Below are positions 48,261 to 60,271 of a stretch of 64,000 nucleotides of DNA, in pieces. A model generated the notes under the pieces. That model had not been told where the DNA came from and made no database searches. It worked only from the letters and a program-made list of their open reading frames with translations. This DNA is from Sclerodactyla briareus (lineage: Eukaryota; Echinodermata; Holothuroidea; Dendrochirotida; Sclerodactylidae). Position 1 is the stretch's first letter. The number at the start of each line of letters is the position of its first letter. The translations under genes were made by a program, and so were the position numbers. The stretch covers positions 868,001 through 932,000 of the forward strand of contig JAODTK010004999.1 in NCBI GenBank assembly GCA_026419785.1, read 5' to 3'.

Positions 48261-50116
48261 CCGTATTCATTCTAATAGACGCGCATCGCGCGAAGACAAT
48301 CTTGGAAACATGCGCGTTTATTAGGACGGTCGTCTAGCGGAATTGGAACACATGTTAAGTTATGCTACAATACCAGATACCACAAAAGTCTAGCTTGGAG
48401 TGCTGGAATTTACCTTTCAATAATCTTCGGACAAACATGTGGAGTGAAATCAGTCAAAAAGAGATGAACTGTTGTACAAATACTAACACAGATTTGTAAG
48501 CGATTCTGAGATCGTTAATGCGTTTTGCGGCGGGTGCCCCCTGCAATGGCTGCAGAGTAGGTTTGCTGACGATCCTCCTAGGCCTGTGTACTTTCCTACC
48601 AACAAAATTATTTTGGAGCAGTGTACAATTAGTGTTTGACCAGTTTTGAAAGTGTGCCTCTTTTAGTGTTACAAAGCATGAATTTGCAAATTCCATTTGT
48701 GCTTCTATTAGGGCATGACAGTGTTGGCACTAGGATTCATATTTTGGGGGGGAGATTCCCCCTTCAAGAAATTTTTTGGGGGGATCTGACAAAAGTGGGG
48801 GGGGGGGATTTCTAGAATTTGTTGATTGGCTGTCAGCTACCCTTAATGCAGTGCCATCGCATTTTGCAATGGATTTTTCAGAGGGTATCAGCCAACATAA
48901 GCCAGGTTTTGAGAACAAATGTATGCATGTGTGTTTCCTCAGAATTATTAAACAACAGCCACTACAGCAGAAATGCATGTATGTTTGAATAAAAGAAGTC
49001 ATTGGGCCAATGACCTTCAATCCTACCCTTCCCTTCCAAAAAAAAAAAATCAGCCACTCTATGCACCCCCCGACCTGTCCCACTCTATGCCCTCTGTGAC
49101 GGGATCATTTGCAACTGACCCAAACAGATTTAAGCCTATGGTCAGCGGCTGGATTCATACTTTTGCCCCTCAGCTCCAAATTAGTTCAATGTGCCGGCAT
49201 AGCTGTATCATCATCTCGAGCGATGAGCTAATCTCCCAAAACCAGCAAAACCTGTCCCCACCCAAGCAAGTCCAGCATGAATCCCATCACATGTAAAATT
49301 ATTTTGAATACTTTTATATTTAGTTGGGCCTGGTGCAAAATCGTAACAAACCACACCGCCAAACCCACACGTATGGCGTAGCTGCAGTGTACTCAATATA
49401 GTATAACATTGCAATAGGATTGTATGCGAGGCCGAGATCGTGAATGACAAACATTGGGTAAATACTCTGGAAATCTTACGCCTAGCTTGAAGTAGAGCTA
49501 GCAAAATAGGAAATTTTGAAGTATTTCTATTTTGACCTCGATTAAGTATGTCTGCGATTATGCAGGAAACTTTGCAGGGAGTAATGTTAGCCTAATCTAA
49601 TACAGAAGTATATTTTAGGGCCTTAATTATGTGCATGGAGTGCCCTGCACATATTTGTTCCCTTTTTTTTTTTTTTTTTTTTTCCATGAAATCATACACT
49701 TAGAACTAGAAGCAGCTGTTGAGGTGTTTACTTGCAGCAAATTGGATTGCGTGGGGTGCTTGGGTACCGAGTATTGCGCATAGCTGTTGTGTAGTGCTCC
49801 GAGGAACTGAGCCGTCATATGTATACGAACTACGAAGGCTCTTCTGAGTTAGGCATATGACGTCTGTGGTCTTGCTCGTGTAGTTTCACAATATTATGAA
49901 TGAATGGATATATTTTTTATGTGCCATTAATAAGTACTGGGATTTCATGTGTGCTGCTTTGTTTGTGTATGTGCCAATCTCGATCGCAAAAAGAGTGGGG
50001 GATTCAGCTATGACCACAATTTCTCTGCGGGAATCATGAGAGGAATGCACGAATCCCGCAATCGCGCACCTAAGCCGCGAACACAGGGGCATGAGCTTCT
50101 GTTAGAATGAATACGG
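48261..50116 (+). mobile_element. TIR element 'ACCGTATT' family, copy 2 (both termini)
   Basis: Termini CCGTATTCATTCTAA (48261-48275) and TTAGAATGAATACGG (50102-50116) are perfect 15-bp inverted repeats. Both are flanked by TA, so the target duplication could be TA as in Tc1/mariner-like elements. The left 460 bp (to about 48716) match copies 1 and 3. The middle (48720-50090) is unrelated to them and contains a G-rich passage (48746-48810), a 21-T run (49663-49683) and no transposase I recognise. It is either a longer family member or a copy carrying other insertions. A minus-strand frame at 48454-48696 ('KEAHFQNWSNTNCTLLQN') overlaps the conserved part but is not preserved in copy 1. Confidence 0.7.
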
Positions 50117-50118
50117 TA

Positions 50119-53100
50119 TCCGCTTGGTTGACAACCCGTTTTGGTGACTTCGGTTCCAACCTCAGGGCACTCAGCTTAGAACATTCTTCAGCACCACTTC
50201 AGCCTTAGAATTTCCAGCCCATTTTCCAGTTTCTGCTTTCTCGCTGCGATCGGTCCTGCCATGCCTCTTGTTGAGGAATGAAGGTTCCGGATCCTGTAAT
50301 GGAACAGTACTGGTGACATGGCAGTTGGCAGGGTCTGAGATGGTCCGAGCAGACAATCATTCCCAGTGTCTTCTTCCTGTGTAGGATCATTCCTGGCTTG
50401 TGGCCAAGTTCCAAGGTCATCAGTGGAGGGTAGAGTCTGGCTGTGACTTGAGACAACTGTGAAGGTCTCATGACAGATGCATTTTAATGACTGCAGTTCC
50501 TGGGAATGGTAAGCTTCCTAAACCTTCCTCTGAACAAATTTGGAACATGTGAGGACTACCAGTGGGTAAACCTTCTGACAGCGGGAAGTGTAATCTTAGC
50601 CACCTCCCAGTTTCACTGTAGCTCCTGTCAAGTGAAGTGAATAGGTATAGGCCTAAGGCATTTCCTTCCCTTAAAATCTTCAGAACTCGGGTAAGACAGA
50701 AAAGTTCTCTTCCAGAGGACTACCGCAATGCTAGGCATAGCATTTGAATTGACAAGTTTAGAAGACCTGCCGTGACCCCTCGTATATAGGCTACCGTATA
50801 TTACCACTACCAGGTAGACAGGAGCAGACAAAAACCGAAGCCTAGGCTAGGGGCACAACAGTCAAAAACATGCATGGTTTGTGCTTGCACTATCTGGTAT
50901 TAGCAAAGGCACACCACTTCAAAGAACGGCACCCAACAGTTTCATATAATTCAACAACGGTCGCATACTCGTGATCCAAAGCTCTATTATGATATAGGCT
51001 AGACCTATGTCATGTGTAATTGTACAGCTAACGCTGACGTTATCAGCTAGGATATGGGTATCCAGGTACACATTCCTGGGCACTTCCTCCACTTTTAGCG
51101 GGTTCAATTATTTCCCAAATTTCCAACCAACAATTCAATAAAGTGACTATCAGATACGTGTTAGGAATAACGGGGAATAATATAACCCACTGAAGTGTAG
51201 TTAGTTTTGTCCATTCCTGACATGGGTAAACATTATGCAATCATACCAGGAAGATCAATTGCAGAATACCCCGCCAACTCTTCCAACACTGCATCGTTTT
51301 CAATGGAGTGTCATGCTGAGTGACACTTCACTGTGTGTGCTTTTGAACTAAAGCGGTAGTGCGGGGGCTACTTCTGCAATTGCTCCTACCAGGATTTGTA
51401 CCGTATACTATAGAATATAGCCTAGGCTAGGCCTAAACTTCATCAGTATCAAGACTACCTAGGCTAATTCATATTCATGAACCTATTCTGAACTGGGAGT
51501 TGGAGGAGAACACTAAGCCATCACGATCATCAACATTCACTGTGATCATTTGCATTTTACCAAGAATAGTGAAAATCTGGGCCTTTCTAACGACTGCAAT
51601 GGTCTCCCGCATACCAAAAAAACTTCGTTTTTTGTTTAGCCTTCCAGTGCACTGTGTGCAGCATTCGTCCTGAAGAAAACAAATGGATCGAGGTGTCGAA
51701 CAGATACTGCGATCAACTGCACACAATCCCGGAGTTGCAGGATCTCATCAGCACCTTCGTCTTCGTTGAATTACTCAAGTCCAAAGCGCCCAACTGGGCA
51801 TTAGAGGGAGGATAGTTGGTGTGCGGAAGAAAGACCATTGTTGGTTGCGCAACCAGATGTTAGCTGCACTCTTGAAGGCCTTCTCTTTACATAATCGAAC
51901 AATACTACCAGTGAGCTTATTTCCATTTAAAATGGTCCTTGAAAAAAAAGAGCCCAGGACAGAGTCGACCACGGCAAGCCTTTTTTAAAGGGCGGGGTAT
52001 TGGACCTAGTATCGCTAGTGTGAGGATGAAGAACATTTTGTGTGGGGACAGCTAATTCCTGATGGAAAATTTTATGGCAGGTGGCGAGATATGCTAAGTC
52101 GCTTCTATGCTCAAGTTATACTGTCAGAGCGCATGTAGCGACCTGGACAAATCTACCGGTACCGGTATATGTGCGTTAATTAACAAACTTGGGAGGCATA
52201 TTCGAGTGAGGGCGCACATAGATTGTATAAGCCGACTTTTTGACATGGAATGGACAATTTATTGCAAATTTTTCTAAGGAAAGGAAATTCAATTACTTGG
52301 TGGCTTGCAGTAATGTTTCGAAATGTGAGTCGTCCAAGCCAGTTTGGAGTCTAAGGTATAACGCCAATTTTAGGGGTGAGATTTGACGCTCGCCGAGGTT
52401 TTGCCCTGAGGAGACATATAGAATTAATTTGTGTGGCTTAGATTTTAGAGTAGTGGTAATAACATTACATTTAAAATGGAAGTGAATTTATGTTATTCGG
52501 GAGGGGGGGGGGGGGGGTGAAGTCCGTGTGTCGGAAGAATTTGCTCACCCCTCCCCACCCGGCCTGTTGCCACGTTTCGTACGTTAAATTGCATTGGGAT
52601 GACTCATTAAGTGATTGTCTACGAACTTTGAACTTAAGAAGAGCAAAGAGGTAAATATCGCCCAGCGCGCAGGCGTCCACTCAATATGATGCAAGTGTAG
52701 TACTTAACATTAATTTTTCAATATTGCTCTCGATCCTGGGGTGAACCGCGCTTCCGAATAATAGGCTACAATAACCAGTTAACGTTCATGTTCAGTAGAC
52801 GTTTTAACATTGTTGTTCGTCAAATTTGCAGCAGCAACTTGTCTAGGGCTCATAAATGGAATTCATTTGCCAATAGGTAGGGTGAGGCTAGGAATGAGGG
52901 CGCACTCCCCTTCGGTCCCGACATAAACCTCTCCCACCGCCACCCCTTCCAACGATTGATGACCACTATGGAACGCCAAATGGGACCCCCTACACTGAGC
53001 ATATCAGTATTCCGCTGCAAAAAGGATATCGTGTCAATCATCGTGCAATTTTGACCCACTCAGGCAGGAAACAAAACCCAAACTAGATGAAACAGTTGTA

Positions 53101-54975
53101 ATCGTAGGCCGGAAAATGTCATGTCATGGGTATAAGGCTCACTCCATGCACTCATGCATGCTCTCAAGAGAGGAAACGGAGTAAATTTCACTCAATTGGA
53201 GAGGTCACTCATCACACTTCGAATGTAGAGTGGAATGTCACTCCATTGACACATGTCTTGCGGTGTGCGCCCACGTTCCAGTTTCTGAAAATTATTAGAG
53301 ACAAACATACAATTTATAATGGCCTATAGCGGCACAGAGTCGTTTAATTGGGTTCACTGCCCACTCGAGACTGGACTCCGACCCACCCCATTTCCAGTAG
53401 AATGTAATTCCTAAGGTGTGGTTGTTCGTTATATGTGCACGGATTAATGTAGATTGTAGACTAAATTGCTCAAAGAAGCGGTTAGTTGCGTATGAGGGAC
53501 ATGAGCTCGCATGTCTTTTGTGAAATGTCTATTTGGTGGGCACTTAGGTTGTGTCCATAATAGTTTTGTTTTAAATAATGAAACAAAAATGAGCCTAGGA
53601 GATTGAACGGGAATTAGTATCGATCACCGACCTCGATTATCGATTAACGATCACCGACTACCACAGCGATAAACGATCACGCTGTTTGAATGAAAGCCTG
53701 TCTCTTGAACGATAGGCATACGAAACAGCTAAAGGAAAAAACGAAACACGGGAGATATCCAATTGGTACAATTCGCCGGAATTTGTGCCCATGCAAGTAC
53801 CTGGTGTTAACCGCCAGCAGCCTTATTTTTATGCGCCCTAAGCACACAGTCGCTCCTCCGTTTCGCATCACCTGAGGCAAAGATCACAAGATGGGGGTAG
53901 GGGTATATGAGTGGTTCATGCGCCTTGTGATTATACACATGAACATGGCCCCCAGCGCCAATTTCAACAGCCGTAGATAGAAGGCGAAGATGGCACTTTT
54001 CTCCCCATACTGTCATTACATGTAGGGGCGGTAGCCAACCTGTGATATGCCCAGAAACATGCCTCTTCGGCAGCGAAGGAATTGGCAAAATCCTGAGATA
54101 ACTCTCCTCGGGGATAAAAAAAAAAAATCGGAAACATAGTAACGATTATGAACAGCTCAAATGGATCGGGGAAAGGGCCATTTCATACTATATGGGTTTT
54201 CAGGCTCAAAGTGTCCTGGTACGCTCCGCGCAAACCAATGGGCGCGCTCTGCTCGGTCGCAAAACCCCCTCCACCAAATTATCAAGTCCCACTACAATTA
54301 TTGGGCTACGCAAGTTCTAGAACGATCGTAACCCATCAGCTCATACAATCTCCATCATTGCCTATACAGTATAACTAACATTTGTCTCCATTATGTCCAC
54401 GCATGGAGTCTTCTCATTGAAGCGACATATAGTTATACCACCCCCTTGCCTGTTTTGAGTTTTTTTTTTCTTTTCTAGCTGATACCCCACGAATATGCCA
54501 CATCCAAATTATTAATCACCCGCATTCGGGCATCTGTATTTTCTATGAGGCCAATTATTTGCGGTCTTGGGGTTGGGTTCAACCTCTTTTTTGAATGATT
54601 GGCCACAAAATGTACGTCGCAGTCAGATTATATTACCAAAGTGAACCTAGCCGTGCGGTTCTTGTAGTTATTTGTTTACCGAAATATCGGCAATGAGGAA
54701 GCAGTATGAATCATCTGAGTATGCAGCAGAGTGACAAAGTTCACAAGTTTTCCCCTGAAATCAAAAAGTTGGCATTGGGTATTGCAAGTGCCATGCCGAA
54801 GATCAGGAGGACAATATATTTAGACCTGCTGTGCGCTAAACCCATGGTCCCCCCCGGCGCTTTCGACTTAGATAGTCAATTGCAATATGTAGGAGCGTGG
54901 CTGGAGCCGGGAGGCCCAAGCAGTAAACCACTGGCCCACGGAAGTAACATTTAGCCACCATTTCTCGTTTCACTT
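50119..54975. other. Apparently single-copy noncoding DNA
   Basis: Almost 5 kb without recognisable repeats. Notes: a 14-bp palindrome TACCGGTACCGGTA at about 52157-52170, a G-run near 52502-52517, and alternating ATCGAT/AACGATCAC phrases at 53618-53680. TAGCCTAGGCTAGGCC-like text occurs near 50840 and 51420. ORFs are under about 95 codons and show no domains. Confidence 0.45.
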
Positions 54976-55234
54976 AAACAGGGGTGGCGCCAAGCGGGGG
55001 GGGGCAGGGGGCCATGCCCCCCCCCCCCTCCGTCGGGGAATTTTTCCATCTCGCCGGGGGGCCGAGTGGGACGCTTAAATGTGCACACCCCGACCAACGA
55101 CATTTTTGCCCCGACAGTATATATTTCCAAACTTCTTTATAGTGAAAAATTCCTATATGAAGCTGAAAATGTTCGGCGCGCTTCGCGCGCCTCATAGCTT
55201 CTATAGTATGCCAGTTCTCGATCGAGTTAGGATC

Positions 55235-55565
55235 AGCGTATACGGAGTGCGAAACGTAACAAAGTCATCAAAATTGAATTCAACCCATCGAGAAAGGAAT
55301 CAAACCCATCGAAAACAGAATCAACCCATCGAAAAAAGAATCACCCCATCGAAAACCGAATCAAGCCTCAAGAAAGAATCAACGATTGAACTAGCGCGAA
55401 TCAGACTATCCAAACAAGAATCAGTATGTTATATCATACTCCATGACCTCCACCTTAACAGGATTTTAATTGTATTGCAGTGCTCTTTTAAGTGTGATAC
55501 ACTCCTCGCAGTCCTGGTGCGCGGAGTGTACCAAAATCATCAAGAATGGCATCAGACCATAGGAT
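55235..55565 (+). repeat. Left inverted arm with ~19-bp 'CCCATCGAAAA' tandem
   Basis: Matches the reverse complement of 59370-59690, from 'GCGAAACGTAACAAA' through five units of 'AATCAACCCATCGAAAACAG', 'CTCCATGACCTCCACCTTA' and 'GTGTGATACACTCC' to 'CATCAAGAATGGCATCA'. Similarity is high throughout with scattered indels. Confidence 0.85.
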
Positions 55566-56984
55566 TTGGAACGCATCCTGCGTAGATGATTCCTGACGGA
55601 TGATTTCTACGATTGAATGCAAGCTACGTGGGCAGTTTGTGCATGTTTCTTTCGGCTAATAGCATATTTTGGAGAAATGTCTGGATGTGCTGTCAATCGA
55701 GGAGTGTTTTGTTTGTCACCCTCTTGTCATTCATTTAAAATGGTGGACTGGGCAAAAAGTAGGTGTTGTGAATGGTTTGGGGCGATGTTAGACGTCTATC
55801 AGGGCGGAATTGCCTCACATGGCATCGGATCACACTCGGTGATTAGGTATTTTTGTTGTCCATTCCCGTCTGTATTCGTTCAGGCGAGGCATGGAAGAAT
55901 GCTATAGTAGAGCGCCCTTTCTAATGTTGGTCGAATTAGCTCTACAATATGAAGGTCTCTGGGGTCGCATAGTCAGTTCTAATATTCAAGGTGTTTATCG
56001 CCACCCCCCCAATTTTGGTGTAATCTGTTGGATCGTTGGAAGGAATGTACGGCTATCAGAGAAGTATGACATACATATAGGGCCTACGCCATAGTGAACC
56101 ACTGTTTCATTAATGAAGTCGGTCAGCGAGACAAAAACATGATTGATATCTCGATGAGTTAAGGAAGATGTGGTGTTCAGTTGAAAAAAGTGTTGGTAGT
56201 TGACCAGTTTCTGTGTGTTGTTTTTGGTGTAGACCAAGGGTCCTTTTGGAATCAAGGGACAATACGGAAAATGATATTTTTCAACAAGTTTAGCTTATCA
56301 ACATGCACAAAATTCCATTCCATGGGGATCTACTGTAGCGTGTACAGATTAGTTCATGGACATTATACACAAAGAAATTACAGATGCCGATACCTACCAA
56401 ATCACTAGCGGATAAGGGCGGAAGCAACTGGACACGTGCCCCCCACATTTGGCGGTCCCACATATGTGACCCCAATTTAGGATAAATGTAGTACAAAAGT
56501 TTAAGATCGTAAGCCACAACAAATCTTTCGAATTTATGATTGCATTGGTTTGTAGCGTGGAGTGACGCCTTTGTTATTCCAGTCGACGTTACTTGAATCC
56601 AAATTCCATGATAGATCCGCCTCAAGCCCGACAACACAAGCAGGTTTCCACTTCTAACCTGAAACTGTATTGGTGTCTGGTCACGACACTAAAACAATCT
56701 GTTTCTGTTATTGATAAACCGAATCGTAAAGCAACACATAGAAATGCCTTGTAATGTTTGCCATGGTAACTAATAGAAGGGAACACTGATCGCGAAAACC
56801 CAAGCGTAGAACACTGGGGGGGCGATCGCTTGTTATTATCTTCTAGTAATGCCTGCAAATCTCACGTTCCTTATTTTTACAACCTTTCTACCTTGATTCT
56901 TATTATTCACCATAAGAAAAATGCCATGCAGTATGAGAAGTCGTGAATATATAACCCGAAAAACTGTACTCATTGCAGTACGGG

Positions 56985-57380
56985 TCTACTCAGTCTTGCT
57001 AGTCAGTTGCCCATGATGACTAGACTACACCTAAGTCGGTGTCCACGGACTAGGGGTGAAATGCTTCGCTAGTCGGGGTGAAGGAACCACACTGACTAGC
57101 GGCTAGCGACTAGTTCAAAATCTCAGTCGTTGTCTACTGACTAGTTTGTAGCTAGTCAGGATTTTAGTCAGCAGTCACGGGACTAGTGTAGGGCGGTACT
57201 CCAGACAATGAGATAGTTGCTGCTTAGTCGGTAGCAAAAACTTGTGGCTGTCGGTTGTGCTATTCGGTCCAACTGGCTAGTGGATAAACTAGTTTGTGAT
57301 GAACGAATTAGAAGTTGTCTAGTCGGTGTGGGCACCATCCTGACCAGCGTTTAATAGTCAGTAGGACTAACTATAGGTTT
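56985..57380. repeat. CTAGTC/GACTAG motif cluster
   Basis: More than fifteen CTAGTC, GACTAG or ACTAGT words in about 400 bp, in both orientations and at irregular spacing, e.g. 'GACTAGCGGCTAGCGACTAG' near 57091 and 'CTAGTTTGTAGCTAGTC' near 57141. No fixed period is evident, so it is not a simple satellite. Confidence 0.7.
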
Positions 57381-57454
57381 TCGTTGTGAATATGCCCCAA
57401 GCCCCAAAAAAGCCATAAAGGTGCAACCGCCGTGAATGCGCAAACTGAAGTGAC

Positions 57455-57960
57455 ACAAACCATGAGCAGGTGGGTAAAACAAGCCACGTGTATATCCCGA
57501 AAAACAGCTTGTGGACTCGGTTAGAGAAGGACATGAAAGTATGTCCATATTGACCTCCAGTGACTTGGAAATGCCCTACCCGTTTTTTAGGACTAAAGAA
57601 GCAGTCCACATCCACCGAGGTTGTTCAAATCCGAAGAAGTTAGAGAGAATGCGAGAGATTTTTTTTTTTACTTCTGGTTACCTTGAATTCAACATCATGT
57701 TTTTCGGGACCAACTTGTTGCCACCACCACCGAAGTTTCTTGTGAATCGACTAACTTGTATTTTCGCTAAAAAAACAAAAAAAACAAATTTGGCCTTCGG
57801 TGACCTTGAAATCAGTCATGTTTTTCGGGACCAACTTTGGCCCCCACCCACCACGTTTACGTGTAAAGGGATGAACTCAGTATTTCGTGTAAAACCTGCA
57901 AAAACAGAGGGCAGCAGACATGCGTGATACCCCCTTTCGCAAATTGCAACATTTTTTGAT
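57455..57960 (+). mobile_element. E element, copy 3 (right end missing)
   Basis: The left end AGGTGGGTAAAACAAGCCACG then TGTATATCCCGAAAAACAGC corresponds to the left ends at 23.8 and 29.56 kb. The interior 'TGACCTCCAGTGACTTGGAAATG' and 'GGGACCAACTTTGG' match the 29.6-30.1 kb copy closely. The hairpin end is absent. Long T and A runs suggest indel noise. Confidence 0.6.
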
Positions 57961-58204
57961 TGACGTCATATTACCAACTTTGAAGAAAAAAGGTTGATAA
58001 CATGTCTTGCCTTTTTTCCTATAATTGGTAGAATGACATCATAAAAAGGTGGCCAGTTTGCCAAAATCACCAAATTATATGAAAATTGAGGAAGCCATAT
58101 CCTCCCAGACGAACATGCAGATTAAACCTGAAACAAAGGATAGTTAAATGAGTTTTATTCACTTAACACTTAAACACCGAAAGAAGTATTTAATTTGGCT
58201 GGAC

Positions 58205-58468
58205 TTGCCTTCAAGCGAAGAATAAGATATTAGATGTGAGGCGCGCGAATTTTCAGGTGTAATATACGAATTTTCACTAGGCCTATAGGTTGGAAATAAA
58301 AATACTGTGGGGCAATCGGCACTCGTCGAGGTGGGTAAATTTAGCATACCCTCTCGGGCCTACCCGACAGAGTGGGAAATATTTTCCCCCTTCCCCCCCC
58401 GCCCCGACGGGGAGGGAGGGGGGGATATGGGCCCGCTGCGACCCCGCTGACGCCACTCTTGTGCACTG
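58205..58468 (-). mobile_element. Inverted left-end fragment of the GGCGCCA element
   Basis: On the minus strand it reads AGTGGCGTCAGCGGGG, CCCCGTCGGGGCGG, 'CCCGAGAGGGTATGCTAAAT', 'CCCCACAGTATTTTTATTTCC' and 'CGCGCGCCTCACATC', in the same order as 11245-11470 and 54978-55200. It lies inside the large element in opposite orientation, so it is either a nested insertion or the true partner end of the left terminus. Confidence 0.65.
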
Positions 58469-58699
58469 CATAGGACACTCCATAGATCCATTGATTGCCA
58501 TATGAACAGGATTTAATGACCTTTGGCAAAGGTGGCTGGGTGGAGTGGAATTAGTCCAAGTGCACAATAGGCCAAGTGTAACGTCCAGTAATCGTCACTC
58601 CATTACCTATTTTTCTGTTAAATTGAGAGTCCAATTGTTGGTTTAAGTACATGTAGTGTGGTCAACTCAGTACGAACGTTATCAGTCTTCGTGAAGATA

Positions 58700-59050
58700 T
58701 GTGTCTTAATCTTATCTTGACTACCCTCTCTTCGCATCCAACTCCGCCATACGCACCGTACACTTACTCTATTTACATACTTCCCAACTCACTCTCTCAA
58801 TCTCCGCCACCGTGACCTCCTTTACACTCGCTATATCACACACTTCTCACATCCCATTTCAAACCACCATAACCAAACCTCACCCTTCTCCTCACATTCA
58901 TCTCCAACACTTCTTTTACAATTTTTCTATTCTCACGCGCCCTGAGAATCCCCCTTCCTCCCCACCCTTCCTTTACATTCACTGTAGTAACACACACTTT
59001 CCCCAACCACTATCATGGCATCTCTCCACCTCTTCACGCTCACTCATATA
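58700..59050 (+). other. Strand-asymmetric, G-depleted stretch
   Basis: About 350 bp in which the plus strand is mainly C, T and A with very few G ('CACACTTCTCACATCCCATTTC', 'CCTTCCTCCCCACCC'). No tandem period is obvious. A plus-strand ORF (58812-59051) is Ser/His/Pro-rich because of the composition. Confidence 0.6.
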
Positions 59051-59369
59051 ATGCTCCCCCGACCCGATAGAATTGAAGGGGCTAGAGCTACTTATAAGGG
59101 GTAGGCATTCCTCCTTGCCTCGACAGCACAAAATCCAGAAATTTCTATAAAATGTGCTATAGCCACTTTGGCAAAAACTGACGATGTTAGGGCGGCATCC
59201 TATTTGGAAAAGGTAAAACAAATCGGGAGACAAGGAATCATTACGAAGGGTGGCGTTATCGCTTTCCTTGACAGTTTGCTTCTGGTTTTGACACCCAGTT
59301 TAGGTTTTAGACACTTGATTCTGGTTTGGACGACCGTTTTGTTTGGACGTATTGATGCCAATCTTGTGA

Positions 59370-59690
59370 TGGGTATGATTCCATGCTTGATGATTTTGTT
59401 ACACTCCACGCACCAGGACTGCGCGGAATGTATCACACTTAAGGGAGCACGGCAATACATGATAAAATCCTGTAAGGTGGAGGTCATGGAGTATTGTTGA
59501 TCTAACATACTGAGTCTTGTTTGAATAGGCTGATTCCGATTTTCAATGGGTTGATTCTTTCTTTGAAGGCTGATTCTGTTTTCGATGGGGTGATACTTTT
59601 TCGAGGGTTGATTCTGTTTTCGATGGGTTGAGTCTTGCTCGATGGTGATTCACCTTAAGTGATTTTGTTACGTTTCGCGAATCCGGAAGC
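59370..59690 (-). repeat. Right inverted arm
   Basis: Reverse-complement partner of 55235-55565, including the 'CGATGGGTTGATTCTGTTTT' tandem units and 'GGAGGTCATGGAGTATTG'. The arms could form a long imperfect hairpin if the strand were single. Confidence 0.85.
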
Positions 59691-59864
59691 GTAATCGCTT
59701 TACGACTATACCAACGTGGGAATATATTGATAGGATACACAAGCTTATGGAATCTTCGAAATGTCATTGCAAGAGGATTAAGGTTACAATTCTTTGGGGA
59801 GGATGATCGTTCGGCCGTCACCACGTTTGCTCTGGGTAGAGTGGTGTGCCTTTCACGACGCAAG

Positions 59865-60271
59865 TTTTTTTTTTTTTTTTTTTGTTTAATCAGGCATTGC
59901 CGGACAAACGGACCCCCCTATACGAGCCCGGCAAGTGCGGACATGGATATATCGCACGACTTGTCAGCGGCGAAAACCCTACACAGGTACACGGAACAAG
60001 GCGCTGCCTCTTTTGCGGTATTAATGTGAAGGGAGGGCGGTAACGTACACGCAGCGGACCCCCCGACGAACAACCGGCAGCAGCTGCTCTAATTCACAAT
60101 TGCCTACCCCACATTTTTGCCCTGTTCCTATCCCTCATGCTGAGAGCGCAAAGCGAGAAGGCAACAGGTCCATTTTTAAAGTCTTTGGTATATGACCCGA
60201 CGGGATTGAACCCGGCCCCCTACCGGGTGGAAAAGGGTACGCTCTACCAACTGTGCTAACCAACTTGGTCA
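59865..60271 (-). mobile_element. tRNA-derived SINE inserted in the large element
   Basis: On the minus strand 60271-60193 is tRNA-like: acceptor TGACC pairs with GGGTCA at the end, A box TAGCACAGTTGG, an anticodon region with CTTTTCC in the loop (tRNA-Lys-like), and B box GGTTCAATCCC with one base fewer than the standard T-loop. The body follows ('CCTGTTGCCTTCTCGCTTTGCGCTC'), and the element ends in a 19-base A tail (T-run at 59865-59883 on the plus strand). It interrupts sequence that is continuous in the 11.5-11.8 kb copy (CACGACGCA | ACTAATAAGG), though a few tens of bases near the right junction differ. Transcription by Pol III from the internal A/B boxes is expected for such elements. 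Confidence 0.7.

Noticed and set aside
59168-59500. 110-codon ORF across the right inverted arm as an element protein
   Set aside because: The partner left arm does not preserve the frame, and no motif is recognised.
60193-60271. Functional tRNA-Lys gene
   Set aside because: Acceptor stem pairs poorly beyond five bases, the T-loop is a base short, the anticodon stem is weak, and it is followed by a SINE-like body with an A tail.
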